Of a DNA stretch of 64,000 nucleotides, positions 34,069-43,000 are shown in pieces. The notes beneath the pieces are model-generated. The model was not told the origin of the DNA, did no database searches, and saw only the letters and a program-made list of their open reading frames with translations. The stretch comes from Oxalobacteraceae sp. CFBP 8761 (lineage in GTDB: Bacteria > Pseudomonadota > Gammaproteobacteria > Burkholderiales > Burkholderiaceae_D): the NCBI GenBank assembly GCA_014841595.1, contig JACYUE010000001.1, positions 1,476,996 through 1,540,995 on the forward strand, read 5' to 3'. A program made the translations under genes and the position numbers. How positions within the stretch are numbered: position 1 is the first letter of the stretch; each line of letters opens with the position of its first letter.

Positions 34069-35274
34069 TCAGTGCAACGCGACCGTCGCGGTGGTCATGC
34101 CTTTTGCAGGCACGCCGTCGCGGCGATCGAGCCAGCCGGCCAGTGTCGTGAGCAGCAGTGCGCCCACGACCACCAGCGCATCGATCCACGGCGTGGCCAT
34201 CAGGCCGAGGTGCGCGACAATCAGGCCACCGCCCCATGCGCCCAGCGCGATGCCGACATTGAAGGCAGCGATGTTCAAGCCGGACGCCACATCGACCGCC
34301 TGCGGCGCATCGCGTTCGGCGCGCCGCACCACATACACCTGCAGGCCCGGCACGTTGCCGAAAGCGACTGCGCCCCAGGCCAGGACCGTCATCAACACCA
34401 GCGGTTTGCTGGGCGCCGTGAAGGCCAGCACGAACAGCACCAGCGCCAGCAGCGCAAACACGATCTGCAGTGCGCGCACCGGCCCGAGGCGATCGGCCAG
34501 CTTGCCGCCCCAGATATTCCCGGCTGCGACCGAGACCCCATACACCAGCATCACGAGGCTGACGGTCGACGCGGCGAAGCCGGACACTTGCTGCAGGATC
34601 GGCGCCAGGTAGGTGAAGGCGATGAAGCTGCCGCCGTAGCCGAGCGTCGTGATCGCATATACCAGGAGCAGGCGCGGCTTCCTCAGCACCGCCAGTTGCG
34701 TCAACAGCGGCGCCGGCTTGCTGCCGGCAATATCGGAAGGCACCAGGATGGCGCTGCCGATAACGGCAATCACGCCCAGCAGCGACACCGCGAGGAACGT
34801 CGCCTGCCAGCCGAAGTGCTGGCCGATGAAGGTCCCGAGCGGCACGCCGGTGACCAGTGCCACGGTCAGGCCGGTGAACATCAGCGCGATCGCACTAGCC
34901 GCTTTTTCCTTCGGCACCAGGCTCGTGGCGATGGTCGAGCCGATCGAGAAGAACACGCCGTGCGCGAGGCCTGTGAGCACGCGCGCGGCCATCAGCGCCG
35001 TGTAGTCCGGCGCCATCCAGGCCACCAGATTCCCGATCGTAAACAGCACCATCAGGCCAAGCAGCAGTTGCTTGCGCGGCACGCGGCCCGTCATGGCCGT
35101 GAGCAGGGGCGCGCCGATGGCCACGCCCAGCGCGTACAGGCTGACCAGAAGGCCCGCCGAGGGTACCGACACCTGCAGGCTGGCGGCGATGGTGGGGATC
35201 AGGCCGACGATGACGAATTCAGTCGTCCCGATGGCGAAAGCGCTCAATGCGAGTGCCCATAGTGCGAGTGGCAT
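34069..35274 (-). CDS. MFS efflux transporter (AraJ/YdhP-like)
   Basis: This is a 401-residue, 12-helix proton-driven exporter of the DHA1 type: LALSAFAIGTTEFVIVGLIP in helix 1, the A-motif region GAPLLTAMTGRVPRKQ after helix 2, and the motif-C-like GVPLGTFIGQHFGWQ in helix 5. It resembles the sugar/drug exporters AraJ, YdhP and NepI. ATG 35274 is preferred over the upstream in-frame codon because it begins directly at helix 1 with GAGAAAG upstream. It is divergent from a LysR regulator across 98 bases, the common layout in which the regulator controls the exporter. Confidence 0.9.
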   Translation of the reverse strand: MPLALWALALSAFAIGTTEFVIVGLIPTIAASLQVSVPSAGLLVSLYALGVAIGAPLLTAMTGRVPRKQLLLGLMVLFTIGNLVAWMAPDYTALMAARVLTGLAHGVFFSIGSTIATSLVPKEKAASAIALMFTGLTVALVTGVPLGTFIGQHFGWQATFLAVSLLGVIAVIGSAILVPSDIAGSKPAPLLTQLAVLRKPRLLLVYAITTLGYGGSFIAFTYLAPILQQVSGFAASTVSLVMLVYGVSVAAGNIWGGKLADRLGPVRALQIVFALLALVLFVLAFTAPSKPLVLMTVLAWGAVAFGNVPGLQVYVVRRAERDAPQAVDVASGLNIAAFNVGIALGAWGGGLIVAHLGLMATPWIDALVVVGALLLTTLAGWLDRRDGVPAKGMTTATVALH

Positions 35275-35372
35275 GGTGTTCTTTCTCAGAGATGGCAGGC
35301 GTGCAGTGTGCCGCCTTTGCCAGCCCGAAAAAACAGGTCCGGCTACAATGGACTTTTGATTCGGAGTCATCA

Positions 35373-36269
35373 ATGATCGACGTGGATGCGCTGATTGTGT
35401 TTTCGGCAGTCATGGATGCGGGCTCTTTTTCGCGCGCTGCCGAGCGTCTGGGACAGACGCCGTCGGGCGTCTCGCGCACGATCTCGCGCCTTGAGGGCAG
35501 CCTGGGCATGACGCTGATCCAGCGCACGACGCGGCGCCTGCAACTGACCGAGGAGGGCGCCTGGCTGCTGGGCCGGGCGCGGACGATCCTGGCCGACCTG
35601 GCCAACACCGAGGCCGAAGCGGCGGCGCGCCGCTCACAGCCGGCGGGCCTGGTGCGCGTGAATGCCGCCACGCCGGCGCTGGGCCACCTGCTCGCGCCGC
35701 TGGTCGCCGAGTTTCTGGATGCGTATCCGCTGATCGCGCTGGAACTGGTCAGCGGCGAAACCTATGTCGACCTGATCGAAGAGCGGGCCGACCTGGCAAT
35801 CCGCATCGGCGCGCTTCCCGATTCGACGCTCAATGCGCGCCGCCTGGGCGCGGCGCGGCTGCGCGTGCTGGCCTCACCTGCCTATCTCGAGCGCCATGGC
35901 GCCCCGCCTGACACTGCGGCGCTGGCGAGGCATCGCACGCTGGGCTTCACGGCGCCGGCGTTGTTGAATACCTGGCCGCTGCGTCATGGTGGCGGCGAAG
36001 GCTGGACGATCACGCCGCAGGTGGTGGCGTCGAGCGGCGAGACGCTGCGGCAGCTGGCGCTGCATGGCGCGGGGATTGCATCGCTGTCGGATTTTCTGAC
36101 GCGCGCGGATGTCGCGGCGGGGCGGCTGGTGCCGGTGCTGGAACAACACACCCTGCCGTGGACACAGCCCGTGTGGGCCGTGTTCTACAAGCAGGGTGCA
36201 TTGGCGCCGCGGGTGGCGGCGCTGGTGGACTTCCTCGCCCACAGGCTGGGCGAGGTGCTGGAACGCTAG
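35373..36269 (+). CDS. LysR-family transcriptional regulator
   Basis: The product has 298 residues: a winged helix-turn-helix at about 1-60 (LIVFSAVMDAGSFSRAAERLG, SGVSRTISRLEGSLG) and a periplasmic-binding-like effector domain at about 90-295. Start ATG 35373 has GGAG six bases upstream. The effector domain (GLVRVNAATPALGHLLAP, ADLAIRIGALPDS) fits the subgroup that often regulates divergent MFS or dehydrogenase genes. It likely binds the 98-base intergenic region shared with the exporter. It ends one base before the stop of the convergent TonB-dependent receptor. Confidence 0.93.
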   Translation: MIDVDALIVFSAVMDAGSFSRAAERLGQTPSGVSRTISRLEGSLGMTLIQRTTRRLQLTEEGAWLLGRARTILADLANTEAEAAARRSQPAGLVRVNAATPALGHLLAPLVAEFLDAYPLIALELVSGETYVDLIEERADLAIRIGALPDSTLNARRLGAARLRVLASPAYLERHGAPPDTAALARHRTLGFTAPALLNTWPLRHGGGEGWTITPQVVASSGETLRQLALHGAGIASLSDFLTRADVAAGRLVPVLEQHTLPWTQPVWAVFYKQGALAPRVAALVDFLAHRLGEVLER

Positions 36270-36270
36270 G

Positions 36271-38763
36271 TCAGAACGCGTAGGTGGCGCGGCCGTAGAT
36301 ATAGCGGCCCGACCGACCGAACGGCGCATACGTCGAGAATGGCGTGTTGCCGGTGGTGTTGAGCGACGGCGGCAGCGTCTCTGGATACTGGTCGAACACG
36401 TTGTCCGCGCCCAGCGCCAGGGTCAGCTTCGGCGTGACCGCCATGCGGCCTTCCAGGTCGACCGTGGTCCTGGCGCCCATCTCGAAGTCGAATGCCGCCG
36501 TGGTGCCTGGCGAGAGCACTTCGCCGTAGCGCGTGGCGCGCAGCGTCGCGCCCCACTGGCCCAGCTTCCAGTTCACGTTGGCGCTGACCTTGTTCTTCGG
36601 TTGGCCTTTTTCAAGCGACAGCACGTTGAGGCGATCGAACAGCACCGGCGCCGGGCTCAGGTTCGAGAGCTGCTCGGTCGTCGGCGTCTTGGTCACCTTG
36701 GTATCGGTGAAGTTGGCGGCCAGCGTAAAGTCCAGCTTGCCCGCATCGCCGGCGTTGTACGGCATGCTCAGCACGATGTCGACGCCCTTGGTGGTGGTGT
36801 CGACGCCGTTGATGAAGAAGCGCCCGCCGCCCACGCCGATGAAGCCCTGGCTGGCGATGTAGTTGCGAACGTTCGTCTGCGTCAGGTTTTCGGACAGGAT
36901 GATGCGGTCGTCGATGTCGATGCGGTAGGCGTCGACCGTCAGACTCACGGCGCCGAACCGCATCACGGCGCCGAGCGACGCATTGATCGATTTCTCGGCG
37001 TCGAGCGGCTTGGCGCCCAGCGCGACGGCGACCGGATCGTCCGGGCGGAACGTGGTGATTTCGAACGGCACGCCGTTGATGAAGTTGGTCGAGGTCGCGG
37101 TGAAGTTCTGCTGCTGCGGAGAGGGCGCGCGGAAGCCGTTCTGGATCGCGCCGCGCACGGCGAAGTTCGGGTTGAAGTCGTAGCGCAGCGCGAGCTTGCC
37201 GGCCAGGCTGTTGCCGAAGTCCGAATAGCGCTCGCCGCGCACGGCCACCGATGCCAGCAGCTCGGGCGTGACATTCGCTTCCAGGTCGATGAAGGCGCCA
37301 ATCGCGTTACGGTGCGCATCGACTTCGTTCGATGGCCGGAAGCCCGGAAACACCTGGGCGCCCGGCGCCGTCGGCGTACCGTTCGGCAGCAGCGCGCCGC
37401 CAAAGCTGTACGACTGCTCTTCGCCGGCAAACAGCTCATAGCCTTCGCGGCGCGCTTCGATACCCACGGCCACGTTCAGCGGCGACGAGAACGACGCCAT
37501 CTCGACGCTGCGCACACCGGTCAGGTTCAGCACCGCCTGGTCGTACGAATAGCCGCCTGCGTAGAACGCCGTCTTGCTGGTCGGCCCGAGGGAGCGGTTC
37601 AGCGTGTTCTCGATGGTGTATTCCATCTTGTTCTTGCCGTAGCCGAGCGAGGCGTCCATGTCCCATGCGCCGGCAACCCAGGTCACGCCGCCGGTGGCCG
37701 AGAAGTCTTTCACGGTGGGCGAAATCAATGGCAGGAAGCCGTCCGGGTAGATCGACTGGATGTTGCGCGCATCCTGCGGGATGCGGGCATAGCCGGCCGA
37801 CGTGGCATCGCGGTCCTGGTAGCTCGCCCAGCCGTACACCTTGACGCCGCCGCCCATGTCGTTGCCCGCATTGGCAAACAGCGTGGACTGCTTCATGTCG
37901 GGCTCACCCGTCCACGCATTGAAACGGTTGATCGTGTTCTCGCGCGGATCGAACGCGCCGTTGACCAGCGCGTACTGCTGGCGCATGTCGTAGCCGGCAC
38001 GCTCGGTGCGGTTCTGGTCGCGGAATTCGCCGGCGATCGTCAGGTACCCAGTCTCGCCCAGCGCCAGGCCTTTCCAGATGCTGACCGTGGCGGTCTGGCC
38101 ATCGGTGCGCTTGCGCGAGGCCGGCGCGGTCCAGGTGCCGCCGGCCGGTGGCGCTGCGTTGTACAGATCGTATTCGGTCTTGTTGGCGCCGTAGTTGACG
38201 GTCGCCTCACCGCCCGTGCGGTCGGTGCGCAGGCGCATGTTGACGACGCCCGAGATCGCGTCCGAGCCATACTGGGCCGCGGCGCCGTCACGCAGCACCT
38301 CGACCGATTTGACGATGGCGGTGGGGATGGTGTTCAGGTCGACCGCTGCCGAACCGCGGCCAATCGAGCCGTTGACGTTCACCAGCGACGACGCATGGCG
38401 GCGCTTGGAATTCACCAGTACCAGGGTCTGGTCAGGCGACATGCCGCGCAGCGTGGCAGGGCGGATGGTGTCGGTGCCGTCGGTCAGCGCCGGGCGCGGG
38501 AAGTTCAGCGAAGGCAGGGCCATCGACAGTGCCTGGGTCAGTTCGGTACTGCCCGAGTTCTTGAGGGTCTCGGCCGAGATCACGTCGACAGGTGCGGTGG
38601 TATCGAGCACGGTGCGGTTGGCCACCCGTGTACCGGTGACGACCACGGTCGCAGACGCTGCGGTGGTTTCGGCTTGCGGCGCCTCCTGGGCGTGGGCAAA
38701 GCCTGCGCACAGCGCGGCAATGGCAAGGGCAACTGCTGTCTTTTCGGTCTTGGCTCTCTGCAT
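36271..38763 (-). CDS. TonB-dependent receptor, large type
   Basis: This 830-residue outer-membrane protein has a signal peptide ending in AGFAHAQ, a TonB-box-like ATVVVTGTR segment at about 38-46, a plug domain to about residue 200 (ISAETLKNSGSTELTQAL, VEVLRDGAAAQYGSDAISGVVNM) and a long barrel closing with YIYGRATYAF. The type (LVNSKRRHASSLVNVNG) is common in Xanthomonas-, Shewanella- and Massilia-like bacteria for uptake of carbohydrates or other large nutrients. AAGGA lies before ATG 38763. No riboswitch, Fur-box-like palindrome or partner gene indicates the ligand. Confidence 0.92.
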   Translation of the reverse strand: MQRAKTEKTAVALAIAALCAGFAHAQEAPQAETTAASATVVVTGTRVANRTVLDTTAPVDVISAETLKNSGSTELTQALSMALPSLNFPRPALTDGTDTIRPATLRGMSPDQTLVLVNSKRRHASSLVNVNGSIGRGSAAVDLNTIPTAIVKSVEVLRDGAAAQYGSDAISGVVNMRLRTDRTGGEATVNYGANKTEYDLYNAAPPAGGTWTAPASRKRTDGQTATVSIWKGLALGETGYLTIAGEFRDQNRTERAGYDMRQQYALVNGAFDPRENTINRFNAWTGEPDMKQSTLFANAGNDMGGGVKVYGWASYQDRDATSAGYARIPQDARNIQSIYPDGFLPLISPTVKDFSATGGVTWVAGAWDMDASLGYGKNKMEYTIENTLNRSLGPTSKTAFYAGGYSYDQAVLNLTGVRSVEMASFSSPLNVAVGIEARREGYELFAGEEQSYSFGGALLPNGTPTAPGAQVFPGFRPSNEVDAHRNAIGAFIDLEANVTPELLASVAVRGERYSDFGNSLAGKLALRYDFNPNFAVRGAIQNGFRAPSPQQQNFTATSTNFINGVPFEITTFRPDDPVAVALGAKPLDAEKSINASLGAVMRFGAVSLTVDAYRIDIDDRIILSENLTQTNVRNYIASQGFIGVGGGRFFINGVDTTTKGVDIVLSMPYNAGDAGKLDFTLAANFTDTKVTKTPTTEQLSNLSPAPVLFDRLNVLSLEKGQPKNKVSANVNWKLGQWGATLRATRYGEVLSPGTTAAFDFEMGARTTVDLEGRMAVTPKLTLALGADNVFDQYPETLPPSLNTTGNTPFSTYAPFGRSGRYIYGRATYAF

Positions 38764-39022
38764 GATGCTGATCCTTTGATATTCGAACGCGGGTGTTCCA
38801 CTGGGAAGGGCGAGGCCGGGACCTCCATTCCATACTGCTCAGCGCTTGCCATGGTGTCAATTCGTGCTAATCGCGAATGACGTAATTACAACAGTTGCCG
38901 AATGTCAGGTTCGTGTAAGGGCAAAGGCGCACGCGCGGACCGGTCTTTTTTTTTCATGCCGGCCCCGTGTATATTCGATAGCGCGGCAGGTTCCGCCAAC
39001 CAGAAACCAACCACCAGAGACG

Positions 39023-39916
39023 ATGACAGCCCTGTTCCCGAATTTCCGCGCCCTGCAAGTCGAGGTCAACCCGACCGTCACCATCAACGCCATCGTCGGT
39101 GGTTCCGGCCCGCCGCTCCTGCTGCTGCACGGCCACCCGCAAACGCACGCCATCTGGCACCGCGTCGCACCGCGCCTGGCCGAGCACTTCACGGTCGTGG
39201 CCTGCGACCTGCGCGGCTACGGCGATTCGTCCAGACCGCAGGGCGCGCCGGACCATGCCAACTACAGCAAGCGCGCAATGGCGGCCGACATGGTGGCGGT
39301 GATGCAGTCACTGGGATTTGCCACCTTCCGCGTGCTGGCCCACGATCGCGGCGCGCGCGTGGCGCACCGGATGGCGCAGGACCATCCGCAGGCCGTCGAG
39401 CGGATGGCGCTGCTGGACATCGCGCCCACGCTGGCGATGTACGAGCAGACGTCGGACACCTTTGCGCGCGCCTACTGGCACTGGTTCTTCCTGATCCAGC
39501 CGGCGCCGCTGCCCGAGCGCCTGATCGAGGCCGACCCGGCTGCGTACGTGCGCGATGTGATGGGCAAGCGCAGCGCGGGCCTGGCGCCTTTCGATCCACG
39601 CGCGCTGGCCGAATACCAGCGCTGCCTGGCATTGCCGGGCGCCGCGCATGGCATCTGCGAAGACTACCGCGCTGCGGCGACGATCGACCTCGAGCACGAT
39701 CGGGTGGACCGCGATGCCGGACGCCGTTTGGCGCTGCCGCTGATGGTGCTGTGGGGCGAGCAGGGCGTGGTCGGACGCTGCTTTGATCCGCTCGCGGAGT
39801 GGCAACGGGTGGCGGCTGATGTGCAGGGCGGGGCGCTGCCGTGCGGGCACTACATTGCCGAGGAAGCGCCGGATATGCTGCTGGAACGGGTGTTGCCGTT
39901 TCTGGTGCAAGGCTGA
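39023..39916 (+). CDS. Alpha/beta hydrolase, haloacetate-dehalogenase type
   Basis: The product has 297 residues. The features of fluoroacetate/haloacetate dehalogenases are visible: oxyanion segment HGHPQTHAIWH, nucleophile in HDRGARVAHRM (Asp108, with Arg109 and Arg112 for the carboxylate), the halide-binding YWHWFFL (His153, Trp154) and the late catalytic His in CGHYIAEEAP. Expected chemistry is hydrolytic removal of halide from a 2-haloacid through an Asp ester. ATG 39023 is chosen because it begins directly at the family N-terminus. Related enzymes also act as epoxide hydrolases, so the substrate is provisional. Confidence 0.85.
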   Translation: MTALFPNFRALQVEVNPTVTINAIVGGSGPPLLLLHGHPQTHAIWHRVAPRLAEHFTVVACDLRGYGDSSRPQGAPDHANYSKRAMAADMVAVMQSLGFATFRVLAHDRGARVAHRMAQDHPQAVERMALLDIAPTLAMYEQTSDTFARAYWHWFFLIQPAPLPERLIEADPAAYVRDVMGKRSAGLAPFDPRALAEYQRCLALPGAAHGICEDYRAAATIDLEHDRVDRDAGRRLALPLMVLWGEQGVVGRCFDPLAEWQRVAADVQGGALPCGHYIAEEAPDMLLERVLPFLVQG

Positions 39917-39944
39917 ATCGGAAAACTAATAGCATAAGGCGACA

Positions 39945-39959
39945 ATGGCCGATATTTAT
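39945..39959 (+). repeat. 15-bp direct repeat, left copy
   Basis: ATGGCCGATATTTAT occurs here and again at 42285-42299. The two copies bracket the degraded integrase and the CFI-box gene, so they may be remains of attachment sites or of a duplicated gene start; here the ATG opens a 30-codon frame ending at 40037. Confidence 0.5.
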
Positions 39960-40049
39960 GCAATAGTAACCCGCATCAACTGTGGGGCGGAATGGCTTAT
40001 CGGTTTACAGGACGAACTTGAGCGATCGCCCCAGTAATACTCAATTGCG

Positions 40050-40800
40050 ATGGCACGGCGGAAAGAATATTTGCTGTCAACTTGGCTAGAAACCAAAGCT
40101 TATACAGTACGCTCCTCAGTGTATTCAGTAGATAGGGGCTTTTCCGAGGACCGCAGTAAACAGGCCGTGGAATGCTCGAAAAACAGCCTGAATAGTTCTC
40201 CCTCTGAATTTATCTCCAATCCACTTTATTCAGAGCTTCACATGGCTCCAAACCACTTCGCTCCAGCCTGGGCAAATCCGACACCTTCTTCGTGTCACAT
40301 CGGCCACGAGCAGGCAGAGGAGGCGAGACTGTTTGGTCCTACTGCTCGGCTTGACAGCCGGCATGCGCGTAACCGAGCTTGCGCAGATCGAAGTTCAAGA
40401 CGTGCTGTTCCGGCCCGGCGCGCGTCGGGACGAAATCAGCCTTCGCGTAGCGATCACGAAAGGGGGCCGACAGCGTTGCATCTACCTCATCCACGTAAAG
40501 GCCATCGAGGTGCTTAATCGATACCTGGAATATCCGAATGGCGCGCCGTCTACGCACGACGAGTGAGCTAGGCCGCTACCGGGCCTTAGAGAAGGCGAGC
40601 AAACTCATCCTTACGCACAGCGGGGGCAAGTTCCACCTCAATACCAAGCGCCGCGTGATCTGGGCCGGCGAGCCTGTCGACTACCTTGCTTGCGAAAGCC
40701 TGCAGTCTCACATCACAAAGCTGTACCGCGACGCTGCATACGGGGCGGCTCGTCACACAGCGGCCGCCGTACGATGAGATCACGGTTGATCCAATAGGGC
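40050..40800 (+). pseudogene. Tyrosine recombinase (phage-type integrase) relic with frameshifts
   Basis: Three frames together give an integrase. From ATG 40050 (or 40242) the first frame reads NPLYSELHMAPNHFAPAWANP. A second frame (from about 40333) gives VLLLGLTAGMRVTELAQIEV, the Box I region with its catalytic Arg. A third (from about 40538) gives KASKLILTHSGGKFHLNTKRR and DYLACESLQSHITKLYRDA. A final shift yields SSHSGRRT (about 40750), the His-x-x-Arg box. The C-terminal part with the nucleophilic Tyr is missing. At least three frameshifts make it inactive. It lies close to the left 15-bp repeat, as an integrase next to its attachment site would. Confidence 0.8.
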
Positions 40801-41129
40801 GAATAAGTCGAAACAGTCCAGTTGCTGCTTTGGCACGCCGAGCTTGATCAGGTTTGTCCGTACCTGCAAGTGTCGCAGAAAAAGCTCGAAAAGATGTTCG
40901 CCACAGTTCACTAGCTAGCCAAGTCAAAAAAACACACCCAAAAGACAACAACTGCAGGGCATTGTTATGGTTGTCATGTTTTATTCCATCAATGCTTATC
41001 GACTTATTAAGCGTTAGCTTATAATATTGCAAATACGAAACTCGTGTTGTCGCACGATCAAATCCCGTCAGCGATGCGCATTTGTGCTACGCACACCGCT
41101 GCACCCATGTACAAACCAAGGATAAATCA
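40801..41129. other. AT-rich spacer without recognised gene
   Basis: Composition falls towards 41030 (TTATTAAGCGTTAGCTTATAATATTG), where TATAAT-like boxes make a promoter for the next gene likely. A 148-codon frame on the minus strand (40586-41032) overlaps the integrase relic and has no credible content. Nothing else is recognised. Confidence 0.4.
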
Positions 41130-42134
41130 ATGACTACCAGAACCGTAACATGTTCTTCATGTGGGAAGAATCAACAGGTACCTGCAGATTTAATTGCTGC
41201 GCACTGCATGTACTGTGGCCAGACTGTTACCATTCAGGGCTTGACGCAAGTATCAATGGGCCCGGCTCTCGAGAACCTACTGGGTATGGCACGTACGGCT
41301 GAATCGTCTAATAACGTTGACGAAGCGGTAGCGTATTACAACCGGGTACTTGAAATGAATCCTAACCTGGCCGAAGCATGGATCGGCAAAGGGCGCGCCG
41401 CGGGCTTTCAGTCAACATTGGCACATTTGCGAATTAACGAAAGTGTTGTGGCGTTCAATCATGCGATCGCCAACACACCAGTCCAGCAGCGTGATCATGT
41501 GATCGACACATGTGTAGCTGAAACAAATGGGCTGGTGGCGACTATTTACGGCATGTCTGTAGATCAGGCTCACCAGTTCGCCGCCGTTGACGGGCAATGG
41601 GCCGACCATATCGGCCGTGTGACGCAACTGCTTCAGGCTTTAGAAACCGTACGGGCTTGGAGACCTGATGATAAAAATACGCTTGAGAATATTGTTACCT
41701 TATGTTCGCAGTTAATTGAAGGTGTGCAATATGTTGGTTTTGACCAAGTTCCCAAAGCAAATTTTCTTGTTCCTCAGTTTGAGCAAGAGATTCGTGACCA
41801 AATGCTGTCTGTGGCGAACCGTCTAGCGGAGCTTAACCCGGACTTTGTAATACCGAATCCGGTAGCTAAAAAGCCGGCATCTGCGTGCTTTGTGGTCGCC
41901 GCGGCCATGGGAAGCGAAGATCACCCGACGGTGGAGACACTTCGCCAATTCCGCGATCGTTGGCTGAACAAGCGGAGCTTGGGACGTGGTTTCATTTCGT
42001 TCTATTATCGCCGGGCTCCAGCTGCCGCTGATTACATCCGACATAGAAAACTCGCGAGGGCTGTAGCCTACGCCATTCTAGTGGCCCCAGCTGCTGCCGT
42101 TGCCCGCGTTATTCTGAGCAGTATTCGACGTTGA
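41130..42134 (+). CDS. Zinc-ribbon, TPR and CFI-box protein
   Basis: The 334-residue product has an N-terminal zinc ribbon (CSSCGKNQQVP then CMYCGQTV, residues about 8-30), a TPR-like helical stretch (about 55-95; DEAVAYYNRVLEMNPNLAEAWIGKG) and a long helical middle. It ends with a CFI-box-CTERM-type domain: ACFVVAAAMGSEDHP, LRQFRDRWL, GRGFISFYYRRAPAAADYI, then a hydrophobic end (about 305-330). CFI-box tails are found at the end of otherwise varied proteins and are thought to be membrane-associated or processed; their role is unknown. The start is ATG 41130. Codon use is AT-richer than the chromosome, fitting acquisition with the integrase relic. Confidence 0.8.
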   Translation: MTTRTVTCSSCGKNQQVPADLIAAHCMYCGQTVTIQGLTQVSMGPALENLLGMARTAESSNNVDEAVAYYNRVLEMNPNLAEAWIGKGRAAGFQSTLAHLRINESVVAFNHAIANTPVQQRDHVIDTCVAETNGLVATIYGMSVDQAHQFAAVDGQWADHIGRVTQLLQALETVRAWRPDDKNTLENIVTLCSQLIEGVQYVGFDQVPKANFLVPQFEQEIRDQMLSVANRLAELNPDFVIPNPVAKKPASACFVVAAAMGSEDHPTVETLRQFRDRWLNKRSLGRGFISFYYRRAPAAADYIRHRKLARAVAYAILVAPAAAVARVILSSIRR

Positions 42135-42274
42135 CAAACGTATTGTCCGAATTCGAAGCGTTGAAACGTCGCATAGGTAAGGCAGCAGCATGCTTTAGGG
42201 CCTCGGTGACGTCACCGGATGTCAACAGAAACCCTTTGGTTTTGGTGGCACCTTCATTGCTTGATGAAGAATAG
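42131..42274 (+). CDS. Possible small protein, translationally coupled
   Basis: A 47-codon frame starts at TTG 42131, overlapping the TGA of the CFI-box gene (TTGA), and ends at TAG 42274. The peptide (SEFEALKRRIGKAAACFRA and so on) is not recognised. Coupled overlap and open frame are the only support; TTG is a weak start and no ribosome site can be judged inside the upstream gene. Confidence 0.25.
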   Translation: MTNVLSEFEALKRRIGKAAACFRASVTSPDVNRNPLVLVAPSLLDEE

Positions 42275-42284
42275 GGAAAAACAC

Positions 42285-42299
42285 ATGGCCGATATTTAT
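42285..42299 (+). repeat. 15-bp direct repeat, right copy
   Basis: Second exact copy of ATGGCCGATATTTAT (the first is at 39945-39959), 2.3 kb away. It coincides with the first five codons (M-A-D-I-Y) of a broken small gene. Confidence 0.5.
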
Positions 42300-42510
42300 C
42301 TCTAGAATGTTGTTGACGAAAACGGAAAGACCTAGACCATTCATGCAGAGCGTACCGAGTCGCCGTTTAAAGGGCACGAGTTCGACGCTTATTGGAGCCG
42401 AGCTCTGGACGGGACGGATTGGGCCGTATCTGATGTTGAAACGGGTGCTTTGGTTATGACCGGGGACACAAATATGAATGGATACTCCCCTGCAAAAAGA
42501 GCACGTTCAG

Positions 42511-42528
42511 AAGTAGAATTTTCTACTT
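42511..42528. repeat. 8-bp palindrome AAGTAGAA/TTCTACTT
   Basis: Two exact 8-bp arms with a 2-base spacer, 20 bases before the IS3-type orfA relic. It may be an outer end of the insertion sequence or a terminator-like hairpin for the small broken gene whose stop it overlaps. Confidence 0.35.
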
Positions 42529-42547
42529 AAGAAAGAGAAAGTTCTAC

Positions 42548-43000
42548 ATGAAGACGTCCCTGCTTTACTGACAGCCAGATCATTACCATCCTCAAGCAGG
42601 CCGAAGCCTGCAACCCGGTACAGGAGCTATGTCGAGAACATGGCATCAGCAATGCCACGTTCTACAAGTGGCGCACCAAGTTCGGTGGTATGGAAGCGTC
42701 ACCGATGGCACGCATGAAGGAGCTGGAGGAGGAAAACCATCGCCTCAAGAAGATGTATGCAGAGGAGCGTCTCAAGGCTGAAATTGTCACCGAGGCCCTC
42801 ACAAAAAAATGGTGGCGCCATTTCAGCGGCCGGAGATGGCGCAGTGGCCGTTGCCCAACGGTGAGCCACAATCAGCTTGGCTTGCCAGGCGTCCGGAATC
42901 AGCCAGACCTGCTACCGAAACAAAGCCAAGCTGGACGCGGAAAACAACGTGCGAGAGCAGAAGGAACCGATCAAGGTATACAACTGAGCCACGGTCGCTA
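42548..43000 (+). pseudogene. IS3-family transposase relic (orfA plus beginning of orfB)
   Basis: OrfA features are clear after one early frameshift (an extra base near 42560): DSQIITILKQAEACN, ELCREHGISNATFYKWRTKFGG, then the leucine-zipper-like ELEEENHRLKKMYAEERLKAEIV. At 42803-42809 seven A residues precede TGG, the usual programmed -1 frameshift site that fuses OrfA to OrfB in this family. Only a piece of OrfB follows, in a shifted frame (LACQASGISQTCYRNKAKLDAENN), and the DDE catalytic core is absent. From 43000 to 43139 nothing certain is seen, although IASEIG-like helix-turn-helix text (ATVASEIGMSYEFIQKLA) appears near 43000. Confidence 0.8.

Larger units (their letters stand above)
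42285..42530 (+). pseudogene. Small gene with two in-frame TAG codons
   Basis: From ATG 42285 to TAA 42528-42530 the frame is coding-like over 81 codons except for TAG at codons 7 and 16. Between and after them it reads NVVDENGKT and then TIHAERTESPFKGHEFDAYW, ALDGTDWAVSDVETGALVM. Both TAGs could come from CAG (Gln) by one C-to-T change each. Product family unknown. It is most simply a decayed gene beside mobile debris. Confidence 0.4.

Noticed and set aside
36109..38880. 923-codon plus-strand open frame overlapping the large TonB-dependent receptor
   Set aside because: The text lacks hydrophobic cores and is the complement of a receptor with signal peptide, plug and barrel signatures.
40586..41032. 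148-codon minus-strand frame over the integrase relic
   Set aside because: The integrase boxes are readable on the plus strand across this span, and the minus-strand text resembles no protein family.
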